A DNA stretch of 64,000 nt. Source: Dryocosmus kuriphilus (lineage: Eukaryota > Arthropoda > Insecta > Hymenoptera > Cynipidae). A program made the position numbers and the translations under genes. The stretch lies in assembly GCA_038277395.1 (NCBI GenBank), contig CM076193.1:142961813-143025812 (forward strand), written 5' to 3'. The notes under the pieces were generated by a model that saw only the letters and a program-made list of their open reading frames with translations, was not told the origin of the DNA and searched no databases. Below, piece after piece: positions 20,930 to 32,330 of this stretch. Within the stretch, counting starts at the first letter, position 1, and every line of letters begins with the position of its first letter.

Positions 20930-21430
20930 AAAATTATAATGAGCTTCGTTAGTTTTCTTTACAACGCCTACTTTCCTTAGCCACGCCTCTCAACGAGGCG
21001 ATTAAAAACTCCTATTTCCCTATGCAGTACCCTCACAGAAGAAAGCTTGTCTACTTCAGCCGTTGCCGAGGAAACTTCCTGTAATTTGCATTTATTTAAT
21101 AACTCAATTTAAGTTCTTTTTGACTAAAAAAAGGTACGTCTCAATTTTGGTTCAATATCCGACTCAAAATGAGCCCAGCTTTTTTATGCGCTTTATGCCA
21201 CCGATACTAAGGACCGCACTCAATTTCCTCAGCGAAGTCCCTTATTATCTTCATTTTCGACGCCCGCTATCTTCGACCACGCTACTAACCACGCCCTTAA
21301 TCATACCTATTTTTATTAAACACTCCCCCCTTGTCGAACATTTCTTTCATTAAAGTATTCATTGCCACACACTTGATCACGCCCCTTGGCCACGCTTCTG
21401 GAGATAATTATTTTATTACCACGCCCACTT
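20930..21430 (+). repeat. CCACGCC-motif cluster
   Basis: CCACGCC, CCACGCT and CACGCCC recur about eight times at irregular 30-70 base intervals, separated by AT-rich text. This looks like a decayed minisatellite. The 96-codon frame at 21,063-21,353 lies within it and is probably chance. Confidence 0.45.
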
Positions 21431-21507
21431 TACTTGGCTACCATAAGAAAACAAATGAAACAGAATGACAGTTGGCCATGCGATTGTAAGAAAAAATACG
21501 CAAAAAT

Positions 21508-21524
21508 ATATATATATATATATG
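21508..21524. repeat. (TA)n microsatellite
   Basis: A short run of TA dinucleotides. Confidence 0.9.
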
Positions 21525-21589
21525 AAGCCTAAAATGAAGGATATATTATTATAGAATTCTCCCTTCTGAAAGAATTAGATCTAATTATG

Positions 21590-22215
21590 AAGCCGATAGG
21601 CGTGTACGAAAAGGTGAGGTATTAAAGAGAGGAGATAAGAGCGATAAAGAGGAGTATCAAGAGAGGGAAGAGACATTTGGACGGAAACAGGGGACCACAG
21701 TCCCCAGCCCCCATTCAAGGATATAGATCAAGAGGGGCCGAAGAGTGGGAGAGGAAGGCTCTATTGAGAGGGGATATCAGGGTGTAAGAGTGGAAAGAGA
21801 GAGGTAAAGGTAGGAGATAAAGAGCGGCTAATGAGTTGAGATAAAGAGGTATAAAGAGATGAAAGGAATTTTATTGCAGCGAAAGAAAAGAGATTTAAAA
21901 GGAGGGGAATGTAGGTGGTATTTTGAAGGGATTAGGTAAAGAAGAGTCAGAAAGTAGAATATTAGTGAGAAGAAGGGGATGAGTGATGAGAGTGGTAAAA
22001 AGTTGAGTAGAGTGGAGGGCAGAGGGTTTGAGACAGGAGATTGAGAAGAGAGAGAGAGAGAGAGAGGGGTTAATGAGCTGAGATAAGGAGGAACTTAAGG
22101 TAGTGGGAGATAAAGAGTTGGAGAGAGGGTAGAGAAGCGTAGATTATCAGGGAAGAAGGTAAATAGTAGGAAGAGGGGGTGAGGAAGGAAGGAGGTATGG
22201 GGGAGTAAAAATTAC
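21590..22215 (+). repeat. Purine-rich tract with (GA)n
   Basis: Plus strand rich in AGAGGAGATAAAGAG-like motifs, with a (GA)n run near 22,050-22,072. Direct repeats of the form TATATTAT(T/A)ATAGAATT flank it at about 21,541 and 22,226, about 685 bases apart, suggesting the tract was duplicated or inserted as a unit. Confidence 0.65.
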
Positions 22216-22239
22216 AAAACAGAGTGTATATTATAATAG

Positions 22240-22817
22240 AATTTTTCCCTCTGAAAAAAACCAGAAATCTCTATCTTTTTCTATTCCAGAAAATCAATTA
22301 TTCTCCCATCTGAGCTCACTTGCTGGTCGTAAAATGGATTTTCCTTTAGGAACAAATGCGAGGTACTTTCGAGAAAACTAAAAATGTCTTTTTCATAGCG
22401 GCAGTAAAAGAGTGGCTGCTGCAAGACTTAAAAAGCATCTGTTGATGGTGCCAGCTGGAGGTAGTTTTCAAATCGCTGGGCTGCAACTCTTATTCACCTT
22501 TGAGTGATCCGCCGATTCGGAGAAATCGCAGGCAAAATCGAAAATGAATATTTGGGTTCGCCGAGCGTTTTATATCTCCATGGCTGCTGAGTGCTTCTTT
22601 ATCTTTGAAAAACGCTGGGATCAAAGGCAAACAAGTCTTCCGTATCCGCCGGGGAATCCCCGGTAAAGACGCCCCCATCCATCCCCGTGTCGGAGAAAAA
22701 CGGTTACTTCACTTCCAGTCCTTCACCTGGTAATTTTCATCGCAGATGAAGGGCACTTTTTCAGAATTGCTGTCCGATTTCTCCCAAGCTCAGTGGGAGG
22801 TTTAATTAAAAGACCTC
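22240..22817. other. No recognised gene; GC-richer non-repeat stretch
   Basis: A stretch of balanced composition with a 62-codon minus-strand frame at 22,490-22,678. It could hold part of a host transcript, but I see no motif or splice pattern that settles it. Confidence 0.25.
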
Positions 22818-22821
22818 TTAA

Positions 22822-23265
22822 CCCTTAAAGTGCATACTGGGTCTGTGTGACCCGAGGTTTTTTTCTATGTGTATTTTCTACCCTGCATTTCATATGTCGA
22901 AATAAATACCTTCTTTAGAATGTACTCAATTGCACTTATTTTTCTCTTAAAGTACAATATTTCAAGAATATCAGGTTCAATTTTTAGTCAAAAATATTAA
23001 ATTCTGAAAAAGTGATGAATTTTTGAGTAAAAACTGTCCTTTTTTGCATTTTTTTGCCTTCAGGAATTTTTTATCGTATTCAAAAATTTTTTCTATGCTT
23101 CCAACTCACAGCACATTGTAAATTAAAGCTTAATAGATATACTGTGAAATTTGCAACTCAAAATATTTGATAGCTTTCTTTCACCGAGCATTTTTTTGTC
23201 ACTTGGGTCAAATTGACCCATGTGTGCACATTACGTTCGGATTTGATAAGTGTGCACTTTAAGGG
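22822..23265. mobile_element. TTAA-flanked MITE (piggyBac-type)
   Basis: A 444-base element starts CCCTTAAAGTGCA and ends with its reverse complement (TGCACTTTAAGGG), with TTAA on both sides (22,818-22,821 and 23,266-23,269). CCC-starting ends and TTAA duplications are typical of piggyBac elements. Each end also holds a small palindrome, GGGTCTGTGTGACCC on the left and TGGGTCAAATTGACCCA on the right. There is no coding sequence, so it would need a transposase from elsewhere. Confidence 0.88.
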
Positions 23266-23269
23266 TTAA

Positions 23270-23855
23270 AAGTATGTTTATTATCTGCAGGTATTTATGA
23301 TATCAAATGGAATGTCTTGTTTTTTTCTTTTTATAATTATTGCACTTATTTACTATAAGAAAATTTACATTTGTTTTTCACAAATAAATTAAAAACATAT
23401 CTAAAAAGGATGTAGAAAATTGATCAAGCTTGAATTTTTGGCCAGACTGAAAAATATCAGACTGCAGCAGTTACTTTTTTAGATTGGTAAGACAATTTTT
23501 CTTCTTACTTTTTAATTTCACCTATCGATGGAGAACATTTTTTCTTAATGGATTCAATCTTTGACATAGAAGAAAGGAGAAGGAAGAGGTAATCACTTCG
23601 TCTGATGTCTCTAGTGATGTAAGTTCCCTATAAGCGCCAATATCATGTTTTCCATTAGGTTCAACTTGTTCCGGAAATTGAACAAGTGGCATCTTGCGAT
23701 TTAATCAACAGACAAGTTCTCGGCCATAGGATTCATTGTGTGAGTCTCAAAACTCCCTCGTAAGCCCCGCTCGAGAATATAATTTCTTCCTAATCGTTTA
23801 TATCCTAGAAAAAGGTTTTCTTGTTTATTAATGTACAAATGGTAAAAAAATTTGA
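23270..23855. other. No recognised gene
   Basis: AT-rich sequence between the MITE and the next minisatellite, without motif or frame of note. Confidence 0.4.
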
Positions 23856-24545
23856 AGTTTCGGTGAGAGCCAATTCATGATTTATGTTGATTTCAAAGAA
23901 TTGTGATGCGAATTCTTCAGAAAAATGCAAGTCATCGTGAAGGGCTTCAAGTGATTTCAAAGGATTGCCACTGATTGAAAAGAATTGCAGGTAACTTCTA
24001 ACGATTGTCAGTGACGTCAAGTGATTTCAAGTGAGATCAAAGAATTTCCATTGATTGAAAAAGGATACAAATTATAGTAAAGGGTTGCTAGACATTTAAA
24101 AGGATTGCCACTGATTAGAAAGAATTGCATGTAATTTCCAACGATTGCAAGTGACGTTAAAGGATTGAAATTGATTGATGAAGGATAAAATTATTGTAAA
24201 GGATTGCTAGTTAATTAAAACGAGGGCCACTAATGCTAACGAATACAAGTGATTGATAACAATTTATAATAATTTCAAAGGATTGTCACTGATTTCAGAT
24301 TAATGCAAGGGTTTACAGACATTAAGAGACTTCAAACGAATGCAAATAATTTCAAAGGATTGCCACTGATTGCACTCGAATGCAGGTAAATTCAAAGGAT
24401 TGCAAGTGACTTCAAATGAATTCAATTCTGTGCAAAGGATCTATAAAAATGACTCCTAGCGATTGAAAAGAATTGCAGGTGATTGCTAACTATTGAAAAT
24501 TATTTCAAAGGGTTGCAACTTTTTTCAAACTATTCCCTCTGATTG
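23856..24545 (+). repeat. Degenerate AAAGGATTGCAAGTGATTTC tandem repeat
   Basis: Variants of TTCAAAGGATTGCNAGTGA and GATTGAAAAGAATTGCAGGT recur about every 15-35 bases for nearly 700 bases, all on the plus strand. The family is distinct from the GATAGTTTTC arrays. Confidence 0.75.
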
Positions 24546-25755
24546 CTTCCTTCTCATTTTCACATCAGTGTTTAAAAAGTGCACTTTTGCATAAAAACTT
24601 CCAAAGACTTCTGGTAGTAAACACTTTGCGTCTTTTAATTTGCATTGTTTCACAAAGAGCGTTGCTTTCAAAGCGAGAGCAAAACTTTTAGTTAGAGGTT
24701 CCTATGCTCGTGTTTTATTTGACGATTCAAAAGGTCTGTTTATGTTCTAGAATATGTAAAATTGCAGAAGTCTAGAGTGCCAGGCACGCGTTAAAATTTT
24801 CTTTGACATAAAATTGCAAAAAAAAAAAAGACGTTGGGATGCCGCATGCTGAGGCTCGTTAGCAAAAATTCCGGAGAGTCGTATCGTTTCCTGATAACAT
24901 CGAAAAACATAAATTCGACTTCGCTTAATATCCACCGATATTAGGTAGCTACTATCAATTTTGCCGTAATTAGTACTTGTACCAGTCAATGCGACCTCAT
25001 TATCCTGAAACACGAATTCTCTTTACACGTATTTCAATTGCTCGCGTGTTTTCGCCACTCCAAACTGTACTTAAAATAAGGGTGGAAAAAAGATAACTTT
25101 GTGGATCACTTTCAACTTTTTTATCTTTTGTAGCGGCAAAATAAGTCTACACTGTAAAATAATATTTGAAGGTTCTTTTGAAGTAAAATTCAAAATGAAA
25201 ATCTGCTTATGTCAAAGACATCTGAACGTGCTTCAATCCAACTAATTAATAACACATCTAAGATGCAAATTAGCCTAACACTCTGAATATATTTCCCTTA
25301 GAGTACGAAATCCTAGGATAAAATCTTAGCAGACATTCTGGAATATGGCTCAAAGAGAGTAATTACCATATCTTCATTTATGCCGCTAGGTAGAAATCGA
25401 GAAATGCCTTAGAAGAAATAATTGGATCCTTGATTGAAAAGATAATTGTTGAAGGTGTGGAATAAAGGAGCTTAAAATATGATCCTTTCCATGCAGATTA
25501 AACTTAAAAGGTTTTCCATTTTCTTTCTGATTGTATATATATATATAATTTTTATTATTTTATGCCAGCAAAATCATTTGCACGTGATTAGTTTCTTATG
25601 TTCAAAGGCAAAATAATTTTTAATGTAAATCACACACTCTTCTCACCTCCAAAAAATATAAACTTATCAATGACTTTTAATTAAAATTATAATTTTATAG
25701 TCTTTCAGTAATATACTTTGTTTTTAATATTAAGTTATTATCGACCAGTATAATT
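24546..25755. other. No recognised gene
   Basis: AT-rich, with an A-run near 24,819-24,829, a (TA)n near 25,535 and an 88-codon minus-strand frame at 24,747-25,013 that shows no domain. Confidence 0.4.
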
Positions 25756-25760
25756 AATTA

Positions 25761-25923
25761 ATTAATTTCAGATATTAAATTTAATTCGATTGCTGGTCTA
25801 AATAATTTTTTATAAAAACGAGAAAATAGGTAGATGGATAGGTAGAAAAGGTAGATTTTTTTTCGTTTTTATAAAAAATTATTTAGACCAGCAATAGAAT
25901 TAAATTTAACATCTGAAATTAAT
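25761..25923. repeat. Near-perfect 61-bp hairpin
   Basis: Arms 25,761-25,821 and 25,863-25,923 are reverse complements with about two mismatches. The 41-base loop contains GGTAGATGGATAGGTAG. The AT-rich stem is far better preserved than its surroundings, suggesting recent origin. It could be a very small MITE or a long-hairpin RNA source. No target duplication is clear. Confidence 0.8.
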
Positions 25924-25929
25924 GTACTT

Positions 25930-28850
25930 TGTTGTTAATTTATTTTACAAAGTATTAAATGTTACAATTCATTTCTGATTTTTTTTCTAATTTAAATAAG
26001 TTTTACTTTAATTGCTTCAAATTTAAACAATATTTAAAAATAAGACATCCGAAATTCAAACAATTTCAAAACAGTCACCTAAATATTTCATAGATTTTAT
26101 TTCTGAGCTTCAAAAATCAGACAATCTCTAAACCTTTTAACCTAGAAGCCATAAAAATTAAACCTTTTGAATTTTTTGAACCTTTATTTAGAAGCTTGAA
26201 TAATATTAAAATATTTAAAAAGTATTTTACTCCTATTTAGAAATGTAAAACATAAAACCAGAAGCCTATATGGATATTATGAAACTTAAAATTGAAAACC
26301 TCTAGAACAACTGAACAATTTAAGAATGTGGTAAAAATGAAAAAATTTTGAGAAAGCATTATAAAGTGCCTATTTTAAAATGTATAACTTTTTGTATGGA
26401 ATATTAAAAAAACTGAAGATGAGGTCTCGAAAATTAAATTATTCTCGAACCATGCACTCAAAATTTTATAATTATAAATTGTAATCGCAGATATTGTAAA
26501 GATGGTAAAAACAATGAATAGATTTCTGGTGAATATCTATGAGATTTCCATTCAGAAAATAAATTTACTGTCATCTAGTTCAGTGTTTAAAATGAAAATC
26601 TTTTTAATTGTAAACATTTAAAGTTTAATTTATTCTATAAACGCTGAAAATGGAGAAATTTCGAATTGAAAGACTTGAAACGAAATAATTACATCTATGA
26701 AGCAGAAATAATGTAAAAGCGGTTTAAATTCTGAATATAAATATTTCAGGGTGGCCGTTGAAAACAAAAAAAAATTTTGTAGTTATTTCCCGGTTAGCGA
26801 GACTTTTCGGGTCATTAAATTTTAAAAAATTGAGAGTTTCAAACCTGAAAAATGTTTTATTTTAAGTATGCATTTACTAAGCTACAAATTAAAACATTCA
26901 AAGCATCAGTACTTTTCTGGATTTAAAGTATCTGTTCTAAAATGCTTAATTTATCAATTTGTCATACAATTAATAACGCGTAAAATAAAACATTAGAGTC
27001 CTTTAATATATGAGGCATTATTTCTCAAATATCACCAATTTTGGTAATTTCTAACTCTGTTAATACATACCCATAAAAATATGTTTCCGTTTCAGTTTCA
27101 ATAAGGTTTTTCATCACATTTCCATTAATCATAAGCATTAAAAAAAATAAATATTTGACCTTCCAAGCTGAAAATCAAAATTAAATTAGACTTTTTTTGA
27201 ATTTAGGGTTTTTTATCTGAAAATAAATCTTAGGCTTTTTCCTTTAAATGCCTTCAGGTTAAAAAGTGGGTATATACAAAAAAATACAAAAAAGGAATAG
27301 GTATATATATGTCCCAAATTGGAATTGCGAAATTTAAGAAAATTTTAATACTAAAATCCTGTAAAGTTGAAATATTTTATTTGAAATTGCTTAAAATAAA
27401 TAATCTTAATTGTTCCAAAATTCAGCAATTTTAATTACAAATGAAAAATGTTGCAAATTCAAACAATCATTGCAATTGTAGCTTTCAAAATTGAAAATTT
27501 AAGTCTCGGAAATTTGAACGATTCACAAACATTAAACAAATAATTAAATTATCGAGCTTCCAATTTCAAATACAGTTCAGCTTTAAATAATTTAATTTAT
27601 ATTTTGAAGTAATTAATTAGAAATTAGCCAGTTTGAAACGTTTTCAAGTTTTCTGTGTCGTCGTCTAGTTATAAACCGACAAATCTAAAATTATTTAAAA
27701 ATTGAAAATAATTTATAAAACTTAAATCCGAAATTAATAGTTTTTAATTATTGAGGCTTTCGATTTGAATCCCTATAATTTTGAATAATTGCAATTTTTA
27801 ATGCTTCAGTTTTAAAATCGTCTAATTTTGAACAGATTGAAAATTGTTCATTCTTAAAGTTCTCCACAGTCAATGATCCACTTTAAACGTTTTATAATTA
27901 AAGTTTTTGGATTTCAGACACTTTTAATTTATAACTTTTCGAACATGTGAAAACTGTGTTTAAAGATTTTAAATTAAAAAGTGAAAGATTAGAAAATAAG
28001 ACTGAAAATAAAACATCTTTAGAAGTAAAGAACTTTCGAATAACGTATTGTAAACTGAATTATTTCATACTTCAAAATGTGCTAAATTTAGCTTGTCAGA
28101 CTCAAAAGTATTTTAAATCGAACTCATCAAACATTGTATAATTTCATGTAAAATCAAGTTAGTGACTTTTGAGCTGATTGCAAAACGTTTCTCTGCTAAA
28201 AATTTGAGACATTTAAAGAAAAAACATCTCAAATTGAACCATTTTTAGGAAGTAGCCTACAACATTGTGCAATTTGAAACTGGAAACCTCTAAAACTGAA
28301 CAATTTCAAATTTAATGCCAGTAAAAATGTAATAATTTTTTTAAAAAACATTAAAAGTTTTACATTTTAAATTATTTTTGTATGGTCAACATCAATAACA
28401 TGCCAAACTTATACTTTTGAAAACTTGTAAAGATCCTGATTGAGCATTTTAAAATTAAGAAACTTAAAAACAAATTTTTTTGAATTTAAGCTTTTCAAGC
28501 TGACCAATTTTAGTTTCAATGCCTTAAAATTTAAATTATTTTAAAATTGTACACTCAAAACTATAATTTTCAATCGGATTTATATAAATTATAAAGGCGA
28601 TACAAATTATGAATAGGTTCACATGGTAATAAGAAAATTTCACTGTCATTTTGACTTTTCAAAATTGAAGAATTTTAAGTTGTGAAACGTCAAAGCTTAA
28701 TTATTCGGAAAACTTTAAAAATTATATGATTTCTAATTGGAAGCTTCTAAATTAATAAATTTAAACTTAAGACATGCAAAATTAAATCCAAAGATATAAA
28801 AATCTTAGCTAGAGAAAACAATACTTACAAAAGATGTTTCTGAATCAATT
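25930..28850. repeat. AT-rich decayed repeat filler
   Basis: Nearly 3 kb of loosely repeated AAATTT(G/C)AAACTTTNAAAATT phrases without a firm period. Frames such as 27,947-28,141 are short and unconvincing. Similar text recurs at 31,000-31,330, 41,560-41,800, 43,140-44,100 and 47,100-47,600. Confidence 0.5.
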
Positions 28851-29164
28851 TTTACATTCTCATCAGAGAAGGTATTAGATTTATGTAAAATTTGACTTTC
28901 GCGGATTTCATGAAATATCCACGTTTTGAGACCCCCTGAGTCAGAAAAAACGGTTTTTACGACCGAGTTTGTCTGTCTGTTGTCGTTGTCGTCGTTGCCG
29001 TTGTCGTTGGCGTTGTCGTCGTTTGTGATCGCGATATCTTTCGAAGGACTAATCGGATTGGAGTGCGCTTTGGTACACTTCTTTAAGGGATAAAAAAAAA
29101 GGACGAGTTCGTTAACCAGCGGTTTTTGACCAACGGTTATGGTTTTATCCATCAAAAGCGGTTT

Positions 29165-29785
29165 TCACAAAATCAAAAAATCCATTTTTCGGCTAAACTA
29201 TGAGAGATACAAAAAAAATGTAAGGAAGTAAAATTGTTCATCTCAAAAAAATCTACAAATTTTGTTATAACCATCTTTTGATAAAATGAACGGTTTTTGT
29301 TTTAATCAAGAAAACGCTATTAAAAATGAAAAAACTCTGGTTTCCCGCCAAAATATTCAAGATACAGAAAAATTGTAAAGAATGAAGTTGTTCAATTCAA
29401 AAATATCTACCAATTTTGCTTTAACCATTTTTTCATAAAATGCACGGTTTTCGTTTTAATCGATAAAACGTTATTAAAAATTAAAAATTTCAAATTTCCC
29501 GCCAAACTACGCAAGATACGGAAAAATGATAATGAACAAAGTTGTTCGCTACAAAAAGACCTACAAATTTGCTCTCTATCGTTTTTTTGAGCAGATGCGT
29601 AGTTTTTGAGTTATTCGTGAGATATATGTTACGAAATATAAAGAAAACCACTTTTCAGGAAAACTGTGCAAGATATGAGAAAATATTAACAAACAGAATT
29701 GTTCACCTTGGAAAGAGCTACAAAATTTATTTATAAGACTCATTCTTTTTACTTTCAAGAATCGAAATCCTCTATTGTGAAAATT
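29165..29785 (+). repeat. Four ~155-bp internal repeats of the hairpin element
   Basis: Each unit contains CCGCCAAACTA(T/C)G-like, AAGATAC(A/G)GAAAAAT, AAAGTTGTTCA, ATCTACAAATTT and AAAATGCACGGTTTT phrases in the same order. Units begin near 29,175, 29,335, 29,490 and 29,640. The second copy has the same four. Confidence 0.75.
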
Positions 29786-29844
29786 TAGAAATTCACAAAA
29801 AAACTTTACCAATCTACAATGTCTTTTAAAAAAATGTAATTATC

Positions 29845-30082
29845 GAGCGCGAAGCGCGAGTGTCATGACGAGAATGTATTCCTTAAGGGCGATAGAGCCT
29901 TAAGTAAAATAGTTCCTTTTGGAATTTTTAATTTAAAGGTTTATACGATCCATAAACACCGAGCGCGTAGCGCGAGGTGAATAATGTATCGAGCGCGAAG
30001 CGCGAGTGCCAATAGACGCGCGCCCTAGGCGCGCTCATACTTCGCGCGAAGCGCGCGATGAGAATGTGCCCGCGAAGCGGGC
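29845..30082 (+). repeat. Cluster of six GC-rich hairpins, copy 1
   Basis: Palindromes at 29,845-29,860 (GAGCGCGAAGCGCGAG), 29,961-29,976 (GAGCGCGTAGCGCGAG), 29,991-30,006, 30,018-30,034 (GCGCGCCCTAGGCGCGC), 30,043-30,057 (CGCGCGAAGCGCGCG) and 30,068-30,082 (GCCCGCGAAGCGGGC). Most share a GCGAAGC turn. They are GC islands within very AT-rich DNA and the last is followed by a seven-T run, a fold-then-T layout. Confidence 0.88.
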
Positions 30083-30085
30083 AGA

Positions 30086-30286
30086 TTTTTTTCAATAAAT
30101 TTAGTAAAATCTCAATAAATTTAAAAATTGAAATAATGAACATTAATAAAATTTACCATTAGATCATGCATTAAAATATGTGTGATAATTTAGAAAAATT
30201 TGTTTTTCATTTTCGTATACTTTAGCGCGCTTTCTCATCTGTGGTTATATGAAAACTAGATTTGTTTCCATCGACCTAATGAACAC
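30086..30286. other. AT-rich spacer
   Basis: Flank to the right of the hairpin element. Nothing recognised. Confidence 0.4.
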
Positions 30287-32330
30287 TTCCCAGACAGAAT
30301 TTTACAACTGGTCCAACAACGGTCCAGCATCGGTTGCCGTTTGCCGACTGCTGGTCAAGGGTTGGGGATGATAACAAGGAAAATCATTGGCCCAACTTTG
30401 GCACCAGTATTGGGCCACTATTGGTAACCGATATAACGGTTGCCAGCATTGGGCCACCGTTGACAACCAATATAACCTGTCTAGTATAGAGAACCTTAAA
30501 TAATTAAGAATGAAGTGTATAAAATTTATGGGAAAAACAATAATCCCTAATTCCACATCCTAGTTTTTAGGCTTGGGCAAAAAAAATATATTTCATGTTA
30601 TTATTATTTTAATACTCTATTCTTTTAACATATTTAGTACACAATTATTCACTATTTAATGTACACAATCACTTATTTACACTTACACCAATTATAATCG
30701 CATGCTCTTAAAATTTTTGATTCGCATCGGGATCAAACACCCCTCATTCGCATTCCTAATTCCTCTACTCCTAACCTTCCTAGCGTCTAAAGCCTCACGG
30801 CTAACTTAACATGGCTTACACGGGAAAAAATCAAACACATAAGGGCGTTTGACAAATGTTTGTGACCCATTTCATCAAAAATTTTCGGCTTTAGAGATTT
30901 GAATAATTTATGGGTTCAAAATTTCTCCTTTTGTAATGAAAGAATGCTTTTTTAAGTATAAAATTATGAAATTTTTATGTATTTGTAAATTTAATTATAA
31001 TTTTAAAAATCCATTATTCTCAACATTACAAAACTAAACAAATGCTAAATTCACAAATTTATACAGTTCTTGAAATTTAAAATATTTGAAATTACAAAAT
31101 TTCCTAAGTTATAAGACATCCGAAAAAAGAAATTCAGTGTTATAATATTATATAGTATCGAAAATTTGAAAATTCAAGAGTTTCATAATTTTGTTAATTT
31201 TAAATTTCAGGAGTCTTATAATGTCGGAAATTTCAAGAATATTAAATTTCGATAATTGAATTTTAAATATATAACTTATTTTTAAATCATTTTCAGTTTT
31301 TCAGCGATTTAGTTACATTTCCGTAGATTAAATAAAAATTAAAATGACCACAATATAAACTACCTAATTAATTTTAGCTATTAGTTAGGACCTCGTTAGT
31401 GCCTGCCTACAAATAATAACAGATAGGGCTTGGCTAGATGTAAAATTTCGCCAAGTCAGCTAAAAGAGGCATCCTCACCAATCCCCCGCGAGTACCCGGC
31501 TAGTGTTTGCTAGACCAGTTTCTCTAGCTAGGACCCGACCAACACCTGACTTCAAATGGGGACAAACCGGGCGATTTATACACGGGGCATGAGATTCTTT
31601 ACTTAAAAATTAAGGGTTTGAGCCAATAATATTGTTTTATCTAGTTATTTACAAATAACAGGCGTTTTTAGGACATAATGACTGGTCTATTTATAATGAT
31701 GAAGGAATTGAAAAAAGGGTGAATGACGGGGGTGGATGTAAAATAATAGCCTAGGGGCGAGAATTTCCTAAGATGGGCACTGAATACGTAGTATTATATT
31801 GGGCCATTTGATACGCCATCGTTTCCCCACTTGTGGGCACCAGCTCTGACTTGATGGGACCCACAGTCGGACAGGCCTTCGACCAATTATTACGTCAGTA
31901 CTGGCCTATCATTGGCTACCAGCTTTGGCTTAACCATGGGTCTAAAAGTCGGGCAAGCGTTGGTAAGTTTGTTATGCCAAAACAGGCCCAATGTTGGCTG
32001 CCAGCTGTGGCCTTGTTGCTCGCTCTGAAAGTCGCACAAGCATTGGTCCATTTGGTATGCCAATACTGGCCTGATGTTGGCCGCCATATCTGGCTTGATA
32101 CTCGCTCTGCTAGTCGGGCAAGCGTTGGTCTATTTGGTATGCCAATACTGGCCTAATGTTGGCTGCCAGATCTGGCTTGATACTCTTTCTGACAGTTGGA
32201 CAAGCTTTGGACCATTTGTCCTGCCGATATTGGCTCAAAGCCGGCTGACAGCCGTCGTATACCGAGGGTGGGCCAATATTGGTCCAATTGCTACGATCGG
32301 CTGGCCAGTGGCAATGTCTGACTGGGTTAT
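30287..32330. mobile_element. Candidate TIR element with internal minisatellite
   Basis: The left end reads CCCAGACAGAATTTTACAAC then TGGTCC, and the reverse complement of the right end reads CCCAGTCAGACATTGCCACT then GGCC. This is an imperfect inverted repeat over about 26 bases. Inside are GGCCCAACTTTGGC-type motifs on the left (30,300-30,490), AT-rich text in the middle and an 82-bp minisatellite on the right. No transposase frame is seen. The boundaries are tentative. Confidence 0.4.
31800..32295 (+). repeat. 82-bp minisatellite, about six units
   Basis: TTTG(G/T)TATGCCAATACTGGCC landmarks occur at 31,968, 32,051, 32,133 and 32,215, a period of 82-83 bases, with more decayed units to the left. 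Units also share GTCGGGCAAGCGTTGGT and GGCTGCCAG. The open frames across it (31,833-32,156 and 32,074-32,400) follow from the repeat and are not evidence of a protein. Confidence 0.88.

Larger units (their letters stand above)
28854..30085 (+). mobile_element. Hairpin-terminated 1.2-kb element, copy 1
   Basis: Matches 57,887-59,086 along its full length. It starts ACATTCTCATCAGAGAAGG after a T-run and ends GCCCGCGAAGCGGGC, then (A/G)GA and seven T. In order it holds a GTC/GTT-rich triplet run (about 28,978-29,022), four ~155-base internal repeats (29,165-29,780) and six GC-rich hairpins (29,845-30,082). GATGAGAATGT just before the last hairpin is the reverse complement of the first 11 bases, giving short inverted ends. 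A minus-strand frame (29,155 down to 28,805) starts MMDKTITVGQKPLVNELVL in both copies; it may be chance conservation between young copies. I do not recognise the family. Confidence 0.8.

Noticed and set aside
28805..29155. Conserved 116-codon minus-strand gene in the hairpin element
   Set aside because: Similarity between the copies is no higher than in neighbouring non-coding DNA and the low-complexity Asp/Asn stretch comes from a GTC triplet run; not called as a gene.
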